Positions 26,642 to 35,114 of a stretch of DNA of 64,000 bases are shown here, piece after piece. This DNA comes from AM-0621 sp964386705. Lineage in GTDB: Bacteria; Planctomycetota; Planctomycetia; Planctomycetales; Planctomycetaceae. Below the pieces are notes generated by a model that was not told the DNA's origin, made no database searches, and worked only from the letters and a program-made list of their open reading frames with translations. Within the stretch, counting starts at the first letter, position 1; the number at the start of each line of letters is the position of its first letter. The stretch is from the NCBI GenBank assembly GCA_964386705.1, contig CAYLTY010000005.1, positions 1 through 64,000 on the forward strand. Reading direction: 5' to 3'. A program made the translations under genes and the position numbers.

Positions 26642-26668
26642 ACGACCGCCTCGTCGGGCGGTCGTTCC
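26642..26668 (+). terminator. Intergenic hairpin
   Basis: ACGACCGCC (26642-26650) pairs perfectly with GGCGGTCGT (26657-26665), followed by TCCTTTC. The T-tract is weak, so it may reduce read-through or protect RNA ends rather than terminate fully. Confidence 0.5.
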
Positions 26669-26686
26669 TTTCACCTGGAGACTGAC

Positions 26687-26923
26687 ATGCCCGTATGTAA
26701 CTCGCTTCAACAAGACCTCGACCGCGATGTGGCGTTCGCTACCGGCGAAGACTTAGACGTCATTCGCAGCCGAGGGTTCTCACTACTTGATCTGAGCAAC
26801 CGCGACTTCGATCCGGAGCCAGATCAGCTCGTACCACACATGATCGATTGGGATGACCTGGAGCAGGATCGTTCCGCCGATGTGGCATGTTTGCCGCTGA
26901 CCTCTTTGCGCTGGGTGGGCTGA
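26687..26923 (+). CDS. Small acidic hypothetical protein
   Basis: 78 residues from ATG 26687, preceded by CTGGAG. It is strongly acidic (LDRDVAFATGEDLDVIRS, HMIDWDDLEQDRSAD). No family is recognised. It lies between the 81-residue gene and a small membrane protein in the same direction. Confidence 0.5.
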   Translation: MPVCNSLQQDLDRDVAFATGEDLDVIRSRGFSLLDLSNRDFDPEPDQLVPHMIDWDDLEQDRSADVACLPLTSLRWVG

Positions 26924-26963
26924 AGCCGCCAACTTTCGTGAGAGACGACAACGCCTCGCCCGA

Positions 26964-27173
26964 TTGGAAAAGGATAGCGAACGCTACGTCGCAATCTTTG
27001 GACTGATCAGCCTCGTTGCATTCGCCGTGCTCGGCTGGCCCGCGCTTGTGGCGTGGGTCGGCTTCGCCTGGGCAATGCAGCAGTACCGTCAGGTGATGCG
27101 TCGGACGGTTCATCACCGGCCCGACGCCACCACTCATCACCACCATCCCTGCTCCCGGAGGCACCGTGATTGA
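26964..27173 (+). CDS. Small membrane protein, start uncertain
   Basis: 69 residues from TTG 26964 with one or two hydrophobic helices (YVAIFGLISLVAFAVLGWPALVAWVGF). The frame reads sensibly upstream as ANFRERRQRLARLEKDSERY back to 26901 but has no standard start there. The true start could be further up through a frameshift, or is the TTG. Its end overlaps the next start by 8 bases, as is common in this block. Confidence 0.4.
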   Translation: MEKDSERYVAIFGLISLVAFAVLGWPALVAWVGFAWAMQQYRQVMRRTVHHRPDATTHHHHPCSRRHRD

Positions 27174-28605
27174 ACTGACTCGACGACAGATTCATGTGCT
27201 GCGCACGACGATCCGGCAGGTGTTGGGTCTGACCAAGACTCGTCGTTCCACTTGCGCCATTACCTTCCACACCACATCGGAGGAGTTGTTGATCTCCGCC
27301 CGACATGGCGAAATCGCTGTCACTTGCCGAGTGCTCGGTTCGTATCGATCGGACTCTTTCACAATTCCCATCGACGCCCTGGTCCCTTGCGAAGGGCGTC
27401 AGAGTGATGTGGTCCGCATTGAGCGGTCGGGAGATGTGGTCACTTTCCGCTGGAGCGACGCTGGCGTCCCGCAAGCTGTCGAACACCCGCTGGTGGAATC
27501 GTTTGCTATGCCCGACCTGACAAAAGACTTCGCTCCAGTAGGTCATCACTTTCTGGCAGCGATGGCTGATGCCAGCGCCACGACAGATCCGGATTCCGTG
27601 CGTTACGCGCTGAGTTATATCCGCCTGCGTGGCAGCGATGGTCAGATCGCCGCAACCGACAGTCGGCAGGCATTGCTTCACGGCGGCTTTCAGTTTCCCT
27701 GGTCCGACAGTGTACTTGTCCCGACGTCGGGAGCCTTCAATGCTCGGGCGATTCGCGAGGCACGCACAGTATCGCTCGCCAGAACAGCCGACTGGGTGGT
27801 CCTGCAAGCTGATGCATGGACGGTCGCCCTCCAGATCCAGAAGGAACGCCGCTTCCCTGATATCGATGCACAGTTGCCGGAGATCACTGCTGCTCAGACG
27901 ACCTTATCACTTGCGGAGAGCGACGCCGGTTTCCTGCTTTGTGCTGCGAGTCGCCTGCCTGGTTCGGAAGATTCGTGCGCTCCCGTGACCTTGGATTTGA
28001 ACGGCGCTGTGATCGTCCGAGCCAAGTCGGAACAGCAAGCATCCATGACCGAGCTGCTCCTGAGTAACTCGCGAAAGCAAGGTGACGAACTCCGGGTAAG
28101 CACGGACCGCAACTACCTAACGCGCGCCGTCCAACTCGGCTTTCGCGAAATTCATTTGCGAGATCCTGACCTACCTGCCTTCTGCCGATCGGATCGCCGT
28201 GCTTACCTCTGGGCTTTGCTAGGTAAAGACGCCGTATTGAAGGGCGATGCCGCCGCATCGCGCATCGAATCGCCAGTTCGTGAGATTCAGGTTCGAGGAC
28301 CGACACCGGTGGTGCCTCCAGCTCCAGTAGCCTCAGTATCCAACACCAACGTGTCGAGGGACCGTCATCCCTCGACGCCTTGGGGACACGAGCACGTCGC
28401 TGTTACTACAGGAAGCGGCCAGGTGGAAGCCAAGTCATTGACGGAGCTGATTGCCGAGGGTGAAGCCCTGCGGACAACGCTGCACGATGTCCTGACAAGG
28501 ACGAAGGCTCTCATCTCAGGCCTGAAACAGCAACGGCGTGGCTCACGTGCCAGACGTGCGTCGCGTCGCGTGCCGAGGTCGATCACTGCTCTGAATGCTG
28601 ATTGA
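27166..28605 (+). CDS. Sliding-clamp-like (DnaN-fold) protein
   Basis: 479 residues beginning with GTG 27166 after a CGGAGG site. Three successive segments of about 110 residues look like beta-clamp domains. The second reads IRLRGSDGQIAATDSRQALL, then VLVPTSGAFNARAIREARTV, then WTVALQIQKERRFPDIDAQLP. This follows the clamp order of ligand strand, helix with 'FDP/leader' loop, and final F-P-D strand. After about residue 375 comes a Pro/Ser-rich link and a helical basic tail (KALISGLKQQRRGSRARRA). The clamp assignment is by pattern only. A clamp paralogue on an island could serve replication or block host clamp partners. Confidence 0.5.
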   Translation: MIELTRRQIHVLRTTIRQVLGLTKTRRSTCAITFHTTSEELLISARHGEIAVTCRVLGSYRSDSFTIPIDALVPCEGRQSDVVRIERSGDVVTFRWSDAGVPQAVEHPLVESFAMPDLTKDFAPVGHHFLAAMADASATTDPDSVRYALSYIRLRGSDGQIAATDSRQALLHGGFQFPWSDSVLVPTSGAFNARAIREARTVSLARTADWVVLQADAWTVALQIQKERRFPDIDAQLPEITAAQTTLSLAESDAGFLLCAASRLPGSEDSCAPVTLDLNGAVIVRAKSEQQASMTELLLSNSRKQGDELRVSTDRNYLTRAVQLGFREIHLRDPDLPAFCRSDRRAYLWALLGKDAVLKGDAAASRIESPVREIQVRGPTPVVPPAPVASVSNTNVSRDRHPSTPWGHEHVAVTTGSGQVEAKSLTELIAEGEALRTTLHDVLTRTKALISGLKQQRRGSRARRASRRVPRSITALNAD

Positions 28606-28660
28606 GCCTAGCGTTTATTCTCTCACTAGTGATTCTCAAGTTCAACAGGGAGCGCTTGTC

Positions 28661-28852
28661 ATGCTTACGTTGCGCGAACTGGCTACGGCACTCGCCGCCT
28701 TGGCCTTTTGGAAGGACGAGATCACACAGAGCGGCGACTTCTCCGCGCGTCCTTATATGAAACTCGTCGGTATGCCGGGCATTCAGCCGCTAACGGCCGC
28801 CGAGATTGACCAGCTCCTTATGAAGCTGCGGCAGTTCGCAGCCGACGCGTAA
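28661..28852 (+). CDS. Small hypothetical protein
   Basis: 63 residues from ATG 28661, preceded by AGGGAG. It is helical (LTLRELATALAALAFWKDEI) and ends with an acidic-basic helix. No family is known. It lies 55 bases after the clamp-like gene in the same direction. Confidence 0.55.
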   Translation: MLTLRELATALAALAFWKDEITQSGDFSARPYMKLVGMPGIQPLTAAEIDQLLMKLRQFAADA

Positions 28853-28882
28853 AGTAATACTCCTAACTCAAGGTAATAAACA

Positions 28883-29008
28883 GTGTCTCTACTAATAATC
28901 TGCGTTGTTGTCGGAATCGTTTTCAGAGGCTTCAAGACCGGCACGTCACCCAAGTCGCGGGGCAATTCTCGCGGTCGCTGTGGATCTTGTTCCAGCTCTA
29001 CCAATTAG
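28883..29008 (+). CDS. Putative 41-residue membrane microprotein
   Basis: Starts with GTG 28883 with AAGG ten bases upstream. It opens with a hydrophobic helix (SLLIICVVVGIVF) and continues with a basic Gly/Ser/Cys-rich tail containing CGSC. A strong terminator begins 42 bases after the stop. Position between the previous small gene and that terminator favours translation, but nothing beyond composition supports a function. Confidence 0.4.
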   Translation: MSLLIICVVVGIVFRGFKTGTSPKSRGNSRGRCGSCSSSTN

Positions 29009-29050
29009 CAGCTGCCTGCTGAGTACCAAGTCCAACCCCAACAATAGTGG

Positions 29051-29090
29051 GATCGGGGCTGTCTTAAGGACAGCCCCGATCAAGGCTTTC
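29051..29090 (+). terminator. Rho-independent terminator closing the island gene block
   Basis: GATCGGGGCTGTC (29051-29063) pairs perfectly with GACAGCCCCGATC (29069-29081) around a five-base loop. It is followed by a T-rich tail. It probably ends transcription of the small-gene block. Confidence 0.85.
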
Positions 29091-29405
29091 TTTTAGCTAT
29101 TCCAGCTAGCATAAAGATTCGAGGAAAACCTTTTCGCGGTTAGTGATGTGCTACCGGGAACTCCCGCGTTTCATATGCCGTTTGTCAGCTGTAGGTCGGT
29201 GGGTTCGTCGCGTACGCTACCAGCCAACCGTTCGAAGCATGGGCACGTGATCTGGGGCTGCTGTGAGTCAACTTTACACGCGTCTGCGAGACCACTGTCG
29301 CTGGAATAGGCGTTGAACCCTCAACTTCACGCGTAATACCGAAAGGCTGCGTTATGCAGACACTGCGATCATCTGCGAGAGGGGTCTCTGGTCCGCTTCA
29401 ACACA
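29091..29405. other. Intergenic region before the BON gene
   Basis: No gene supported; short readings only. It should contain the promoter of the interrupted BON-domain gene, but I cannot pick clear -35 and -10 boxes. Confidence 0.4.
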
Positions 29406-29626
29406 ATGGCCTGCAAGACGGCGCAAGCTGCTCTGCTTGCTACTCGCTATCCAGTTTTGCGCAGCGTCCAAGTCACCTGCCATGAAGGCTTGATTGGCTT
29501 ACGCGGCTACGTGCCCTCTTACCTAGCGAAGCAACTAGTGCCCCGTCTCGTATTCGCCGTTTCACAAAAGCGTATTTTGAGCTATTCCTCGGCCGGCCTC
29601 GATAGTGAGTTCCAGGAGGATGAAGC

Positions 29627-30915
29627 ATGCCAGGGAAGGCGGCGAAGATTCGTCTGAGCGAGAAGCAGTTGGATATCTTGCAGGAGTTGAGCCGCTCGCG
29701 CACGGAACCCAAGTGTGTCGTGCAGCGGGCGTCCATTCTACTGCTAGCCTTTGAGGGGCAATTGAATCAAGAGATTGCAACCCAAGTGGGGCTCAATCCG
29801 CAGCAGGTGGGAACATGGCGACAGCGGTGGCGTGACTCTTGGGAGTCGCTGTGCTTGTGGGAGTGCAACGAACCGCGTCGGTTGCGTGAGGCCATTTTGG
29901 AAGTGTTGGCCGATGCTCCGCGACCGGGATCGCCGGGCCGAATGACGGCTGAGCAAGTGGCGCAGATCATCGCGTTGGCTTGTGAAGAGCCACGGTTGTC
30001 GGGGCGGCCGATCACTCGTTGGACGCTGAACGAACTGCGGGACGAGGCCCTTCAGCGAAAGATCGTGCCGACGATTTCTCGAGCCCAGATCGGCCGCTAT
30101 TTGCAACGGGCCGCTGTGCAACCACAGCGTTGCAAGATGTGGCTCAACACGACCGAGAAGGATCCGGTGAAGTTTCAGCGTGAAGTGGAAGCGGTCTGCC
30201 AGACGTACCTGGAGGCACCCCTCAAGGCGAAGGCCAACGGCACTCATACGGTCAGCGTTGACGAAGCCACCGGTCTCCAGGCTCTCGAACGACCTGCAGC
30301 GAACAAGCCCGTTCAACCAGGCCAGGTGGCCAAGCAAGAATACGAGTACATCCGCCACGGCACGACGAACCTCACCGCAGGACTGGATGTGGTCACGGGC
30401 CAGATCGTTTCACCGACTCTGGAAGCCACTCGTACCGAACCGGAATTCGTCGATCACATCGCCCGCACCGTGCAGACTGACGCCGCCGCCGAATGGATCT
30501 TCGTGGTGGATAACCTCAACACGCACCAGTCGGCCAGCCTCGTGGAGTGGATCGCAGAGAAGTGCGGCGTGAGCGACGCGCTGGGGGAAAAGGGGTTAAA
30601 GGCATCCTGAAGTCGCAAGCCAGTCGTCGCGAGTTCCTCTCCGATCCGAGGCATCGCATTCGGTTCGTCTACCTCCCCAAGCACAGTTCGTGGCTCAACC
30701 AAATAGAGACCATCTTCGGTATCATTCAGCGAAAATGCCTGCGCGGGAGCAGCTTTACATCGGTGAGAGAACTCAATGATCAACTCACCAACTTCATCAG
30801 CTACTACAATCAAACGATGGCCCATCCCTTCTGCTGGACTTACACTGGCAAGCCGCTCAACAAGCCTAAACGAGCAACCTTCACTCCGTCTCACCACCGA
30901 GTCAAACGGCAATAA
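29627..30915 (+). CDS. IS630-type transposase made by -1 frameshifting
   Basis: The first frame (29627-30610, 327 residues) holds the helix-turn-helix N-terminus and the first two acidic residues of the DDE site: TVSVDEATGL and WIFVVDNLNTHQ. The second frame (to 30915) carries the third in PKHSSWLNQIETIFG. The frames overlap around A-AAG-GGG at 30589-30595, a canonical -1 slippery heptamer. Slippage there gives one protein of about 429 residues. AGGAGG sits about 10 bases before ATG 29627. Split transposases of this kind are known in the family. A sequencing indel is the alternative. Confidence 0.85.
30589..30595 (+). promoter_or_regulatory. Programmed -1 frameshift site
   Basis: In the zero frame the bases read A AAG GGG, fitting the X-XXY-YYZ rule, five codons before the zero-frame stop. 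The -1 frame continues to the transposase C-terminus. Confidence 0.65.
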
Positions 30916-31046
30916 CAACCAGCAAGACTCACTGCTTGATGAAGCGCTGTTTGGGAGACGTGGCACTAGCACCGGCCGCCGCGCTATCGATCAGCAGCGT
31001 GCTTGAGCTTCGCAACGAGATCTCGGTCTGTCCTCGACAGGAATGA

Positions 31047-31776
31047 CTTACTGACGGTGATTTTTGATCACAGGTAGTTCGACTCGTAGCCACAAGAAGG
31101 TGCCCAATAACTGCTCTCTCACCAGAACTCTCTCTAAAGATTGCGCCAATTTATCCTAAAGTGGCGAAAACGCATTGTTTGAGTAATGCCGGGAAAGATC
31201 GCTGAGCTCAAGAGCGAAGAGCTGGCTGACATCATCCTAGGATTCGAGGCTCAACGTTGCGCGATCAGGTCCGAACTCGCATGCATCTCTACGACCGCGA
31301 GACTTTGGAGCGAATGGTCCACTTGGCACGCCGCCACTGACAGGAGCAACGGAAAATGGGCGCTCGCACTAATAGTGAAAGGACCGCCAGAAAAAACAGG
31401 GATCCGTCGGTCAAAGGTCTTCAGTTCAGTTCCAGAGTTCGTCCCCGAACTCTGTTCAATTCTGCACAATGCACGTTCCGGTCCTCTCTAGGCTGGCTCC
31501 TTCGACCGCGCCATCCAGGGATGTTCACCATCACGAGCCAAGCAGCGAAAACGGAGCATTTTCCCGAAACCCGCTCCCTTCCAAGCCTACGGAACGTACC
31601 ACTCGCCACCTTGGATATCACGGTAGCGTAGCCGACTGGTATTGGATGCGCCGTTTCCATCTGGCGAGAACATGGCTGGGTTGTCGTGGCTCAGGCTCCG
31701 TACTTCATGTAGGTGTTGGTGGCAATCTTGCTACAACTGTCGATCATGCTCATGAACTGGGGAAGGATTGATCAGA
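31047..31776. other. Intergenic region between the BON gene and the DUF202 gene
   Basis: About 730 bases without a recognisable gene. A 101-residue frame at 31186-31491 (starting MPGKIAELKSEELADIILG) has a plausible first 25 residues but then loses any ordered pattern. It could be the start of a decayed gene. Confidence 0.4.
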
Positions 31777-32175
31777 ATGGAACCCGAGCCGGAAAGTCGC
31801 GGAGACCCACGGGTCTATTTTGCCGCCGAACGAACCCTCCTGGCATGGGTGCGAACCGGACTGGCTATGATGGGCTTCGGATTCGTCGTGGCCAGATTCG
31901 GACTCTTTCTACGCGAGATCGCCGCGGTCCACGCCGTGCAGCCTCCCAAACAGCACGGAATATCACTAGCCGTTGGGACGACATTGGTCGTTATAGGTGT
32001 AGCGGTCAATGTGGCTGCCGCAGTCATGCACTGGCAAACGATTCGACGACTCGAAAAGGGGCTGCCCCTTCGTTTTCGCCCGTTGTCGCTGGGGGCCGTC
32101 GTGGCGTTGCTCGTGGGCTTCCTGGGAGTTGTGATGGCCGCGTACCTCGTGTTCGGACTGAACTCAACGCTGTGA
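31777..32175 (+). CDS. DUF202 (YidH-like) membrane protein
   Basis: 132 residues from ATG 31777, with GGAAGG about 10 bases upstream; TTG 31768 would add three residues. PRVYFAAERTLLAWVRTGLA is the signature start of DUF202. Three transmembrane helices follow (TGLAMMGFGFVVARFG; VGTTLVVIGVAVNVAAAV; GAVVALLVGFLGVVMAAYL). These are small inner-membrane proteins without a defined activity. It precedes the efflux/protease region but is probably not part of it. Confidence 0.88.
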   Translation: MEPEPESRGDPRVYFAAERTLLAWVRTGLAMMGFGFVVARFGLFLREIAAVHAVQPPKQHGISLAVGTTLVVIGVAVNVAAAVMHWQTIRRLEKGLPLRFRPLSLGAVVALLVGFLGVVMAAYLVFGLNSTL

Positions 32176-32499
32176 CGGCTGTGGAAGTTTTTGTTAGCTG
32201 ATCATCCCAATGGTGAGTGGAAAATATCCACACCAAACATGTGAACGGTACGCATTGAGCTGGTCCGGCCATGCATCTCCGCGGCTCGCTTATGAACTGA
32301 GCGGGGCGATTGAAAGTGTGTTGGGCCTCCGCAAGCGAATACTGCATCGTTGGGACAATCAATCCGTCTGTCGTAGAGCCGGGGTGGGACACTTCGCATG
32401 GCGCAGCACCCGCTCTGCAGCCGAACTCAGAACGAGTCGTTTGGCTCCATGGTATCCTTGCGATGGTATCACGATCGGATCGGAGTGAACTTCGTCGGC

Positions 32500-32690
32500 A
32501 TAATCTGCAATCTTCAGTCCAGGATCTCCGTCTCGGACTGGGGGCACGTCAAGAGGTCACAGCGCGTAAAGCTCGGCAAATCAGAGGCCAAGCAGTCGAG
32601 GAACTGATCACATTGCTCTCACCAGCGAACTCTCAGTGCTGGCCCATGATTCACGACATCAGAAACCTTCGAAAACGCCAATGACTCGCG
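32500..32690 (+). pseudogene. Decayed integrase-core relic (copy 1)
   Basis: Frames here match, with indels, the N-terminal domain of the integrase-like gene at 62741: NLQSRIS, VKLGKSEAKQ and then, in another frame, VEELITLLSPA. These parallel KILRARIP, LLKLGKALGQ and VEELITLVSPA of the second copy, in the same order and orientation. No translatable gene remains. The flanks 32176-32499 hold nothing I can support. Confidence 0.55.
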
Positions 32691-32716
32691 ACGATCAGCA
32701 TGAACTACACGTCGAC

Positions 32717-33907
32717 TCATTTGGAGTCGTTTAGTTCGGCGTTCTGCCAGTTTCTAAGGGCTAAAACGAAATCATGACTCGCTCCTGATCGTTCCACCGT
32801 GATTCCGAGTTTGCGGCCGGACTCGCACAGAGCCTGTCGGATAGTAAACAGCGAATGGGCGCCTACCTCTTGGCCGTTTATATGAGTTAGTACGTCACCT
32901 GACTTGATGCCTGCCTCATGCGCGGGCCCGTCAGGATGAAGCCAATCGATTGTCGTCTTACCACTTTGTCTTGAAACCACCAAACCACTGGCGTCAAAGA
33001 CTGAGGGGTTAGAATACCGCTTACCCGGCTCAAACCATGCCTGATGACGCGGCAGGTCGAGAGTCACCTTGTAGCGAGAGAGATAGCGAAGCCCCAGCGC
33101 ATTCAGTGTGCCGGCGTTAAGCCGTAGATTGTGATGCTCATAGTCACCGAATCTAAATACATCCAACTGCGCCCTTCGATTACTGACGACACCGCTGATC
33201 GTCAGAATCTTTCCGTCGGTTTCCAATGGTCGCAGTCGAGCAGCTTTCTGTAGACCCTCGAAGGTAGAGGCTGCAACTTCACCGATGCCCGGCGAGGCCA
33301 TGCCAGTATCGATTAGAAAAGGAACTCGATCATCTGGCGCGACTTCAATCATCACAATCGGACGATTGAATGGATCACGCTCTATCGCCACTGGCATACG
33401 ATGCAACGCGGGCGTCTGTTCGAACAGGGTCACGCTGCCGGCATCAAAATCCAGCTCGATCACAAACTTCTGAAGAAAATTGATTCCCAACACGCCCCGA
33501 ATGTCGTAACCCGACACGCGTCGCATATCTGCCAAGTTGACACTCACCGTGTCTCCTTGAACCTGAATGTTAGTGCCAGACAACTTGGCGTCTGGAAACA
33601 CATACGTTTGCGGAACCCCTTTCGGGTACGAACGTCGACTTCGACTCAAAGGTCCTATTTCTTCCACCAACGATTGATCCAAGACATTCGTCATTGCTCC
33701 GGTGTCAAGTAAAAATGCGTACTCGATCTCTCGAATGGCCACGGGAACTAGCAGTACATCGCCGCGTTTCGCAACTGCGAAGCGTGCAATTGCACTTTGA
33801 GGCCAAATGTGCTCAAGCGGCGGAGCCGATCTAACTTGCTCTTGTCCCGTAGCGACTAGTGTATCGATGAAAAGATACAACCACGCAAAGAACATTGCTC
33901 GACTCAT
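32717..33907 (-). CDS. Exported two-lobed retropepsin-like aspartyl protease with PDZ domain (subfamily I, copy A)
   Basis: About 396 residues from ATG 33907 (the frame extends to 33982), opening with a signal peptide (MFFAWLYLFIDTLVATG). Two active-site-like motifs are present: FLLDTGAMTNVLD (Asp near residue 68) and FLIDTGMASPGIG (Asp near residue 199). Each is followed by a GVLGINFLQKF-type or LGLRYLSRYKV-type hydrophobic-glycine motif. This is the layout expected of a tandem retropepsin pair forming one catalytic site. The C-terminal PDZ domain (about 310-390) contains GPAHEAGIKSGDVLTHINGQ. A closely similar gene lies at 49569. Substrates are unknown; a periplasmic or secreted location is inferred. 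Confidence 0.85.
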   Translation of the reverse strand: MSRAMFFAWLYLFIDTLVATGQEQVRSAPPLEHIWPQSAIARFAVAKRGDVLLVPVAIREIEYAFLLDTGAMTNVLDQSLVEEIGPLSRSRRSYPKGVPQTYVFPDAKLSGTNIQVQGDTVSVNLADMRRVSGYDIRGVLGINFLQKFVIELDFDAGSVTLFEQTPALHRMPVAIERDPFNRPIVMIEVAPDDRVPFLIDTGMASPGIGEVAASTFEGLQKAARLRPLETDGKILTISGVVSNRRAQLDVFRFGDYEHHNLRLNAGTLNALGLRYLSRYKVTLDLPRHQAWFEPGKRYSNPSVFDASGLVVSRQSGKTTIDWLHPDGPAHEAGIKSGDVLTHINGQEVGAHSLFTIRQALCESGRKLGITVERSGASHDFVLALRNWQNAELNDSK

Positions 33908-34046
33908 GTTACGCTCCGTCGCCAACAACGCGTCTGGCTTCACGGTTGTCGACGTTAAAACGAGAGTGTGCCCACCTTGCATTTTTTGGTCAAGGTGTTG
34001 TTGTGCGGTGCTTGCCTTTCAAGTGCGGGGACGTGAATCAAGCCAA

Positions 34047-34763
34047 TCACCAGTTAAATGCGACTCGAACGCCCACCTCTTCCACGGTGCCATCGCTTGT
34101 ATTGCCCGCCGCATCGCGATGGGCAACTGCTTAGCTCAATTCAACCTTGGCGTTCGGCTTGAGGAACCAGTTCAACCCCAGCGCAAAGTCGTCCACGGCG
34201 CTGCCATCGATTCCAGAATCCGTCAGGTCGATCCTCGAGTATCGCCCCGGGACTTGCCATGCACCCCGACACCCACTCTTTATTGAAAAGTTTGCGAGTG
34301 GCGACACTCGATCAAAACGCGCCTGCTTTCGATCGTAAGCCCGATGCTCCCCGGTCAGGAAATAAAGAAACGCGATATATCCACCTTGGAAGTAAACGGT
34401 ACCTAAGGGATCTGGACTGGCGGCGGGAAATCGCTCTCTTGAATTGTATGTCCAACTCCGTTGATACTCAGCTTGCAGTGCCCAAGATCCATAGTTGATG
34501 ACCAACTCCGGCACCGCTAGGGTCTGCTGGTCTCCTAACAGCTGAGCTTGAGCTACGATCTTGTGGAGTGCAGCCGGGCCATAGTGGACTGAAGTTCGTA
34601 AACGATCTCGCACAATGCCGTCATCAAGGCTCCGATGGCTAACTCCCAGCCCCAAGTGGACTAAACGGCTGTTATCTTCAGATGCCAGCGGCAAGTACGT
34701 CAATCGTCCCAAACATTCATCTGGCAAGTTCCTTTGCCTAGGCATTGAGGCGGTTGTTTGCAC
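34047..34763 (-). pseudogene. OprO/P-type porin pseudogene
   Basis: The C-terminal half of a phosphate-selective-porin-like protein. Aligned motifs are FLTGEHRAYDRKQARFDRV and FALGLNWFLKPNAKVELS. At 34131-34133 a TAA stop replaces what is tyrosine (K-I-Q-F-N-Y) in the intact paralogue at 45658. The frame then continues to a second stop at 34047 with NTSDGTVEEVGVRVAFNW, matching the paralogue's last strand residue for residue. The N-terminal 250 or so residues are missing. It is therefore doubly damaged, 5' truncated and nonsense-mutated. Confidence 0.85.
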
Positions 34764-35114
34764 CGGAGTTTGAACGTTTCGCCACCTCCACTTATTCGAA
34801 ATAAGTGTCAGCTGTAGCGGATATATTCGGTTGTGCGGGCTCTAACTGAGTGTCGATTTCTCCAGTGCGGGCTGAAATGGGCCGGAGTGATTGGGCTCAG
34901 CGCTGGGTGAGAAGAAATTTCTTCAAAGCGCCCGGCGCAAGAAAGAAAACATGCGTTCTTACTGTGAGAGGCGACTCCCTCTGACTCCATCTTGGCCTTT
35001 CTTGTAATTGTTATTTCCGGTATATGATCCGGGGGGCGGCCTGCCAGTCTGCCTGAGATTTTAGGGAAGTCATCGCGGTAGCCAGAGATGATCTGCCCTC
35101 GGAAGAATGCAGTC
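34764..35114. promoter_or_regulatory. Intergenic region with a 14-bp palindrome
   Basis: No gene. GAAGAAATTTCTTC at 34911-34924 is a perfect palindrome about 190 bases before the next protease gene and could be an operator. No sigma-54-type -24/-12 pair with proper spacing was found. Confidence 0.4.

Larger units (their letters stand above)
17245..29095. mobile_element. Putative integrative island with serine recombinase
   Basis: The left boundary is inferred from the truncated thioesterase, the tRNA-Ser 3' fragment at 17351 and the recombinase immediately inside. The cargo is a run of same-strand, often overlapping small genes that differ in style from the flanks. The right boundary is only a guess at the terminator at 29051-29081. 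A matching tRNA-Ser or second att sequence was not found in the window, so the far end may lie outside it or have been lost. Confidence 0.4.
29538..30966 (+). mobile_element. IS630-type insertion sequence
   Basis: 1429 bp, flanked by a duplicated TA (29536-29537 and 30967-30968) as expected for this family. The ends are imperfect inverted repeats beginning GTGCCCCGTCTC on the left and, read inward on the other strand, GTGCCACGTCTC on the right. The target context was CTAG. The transposase is encoded in two overlapping frames. The insertion is probably recent, because the split host gene is otherwise still in frame. Confidence 0.9.
29406..31046 (+). pseudogene. BON-domain gene interrupted by an IS630 element
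   Basis: The 5' part 29406-29537 reads to ...PSYLAKQL. The 3' part 30969-31046 reads APAAALSISSVLELRNEISV and ends at TGA 31044. Removing the element and one copy of the target TA joins them in frame as a 69-residue protein. The reconstructed sequence has the BON pattern: GLIGLRGYVPSYLAKQLA then V-x-E-L-R-N-E-I-S-V. BON domains bind phospholipid or other envelope surfaces. In its present state the gene gives a truncated 83-residue product whose end is encoded by the element. Confidence 0.85.

Noticed and set aside
31186..31491. 101-codon frame with a plausible N-terminus
   Set aside because: Only the first 25 residues look ordered; no start signal and no family, so it is not listed as a gene.
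33416..33427. CTGTTCGAACAG-like palindrome resembling the GTTCT dyad
   Set aside because: It lies inside the coding region of the 32717 protease and has a different spacing.
34980..35040. Possible sigma-54 promoter (TTGGCC...TTGTA)
   Set aside because: The spacing between the GG and the downstream element is about two bases too short, and the GC of the -12 box is missing.
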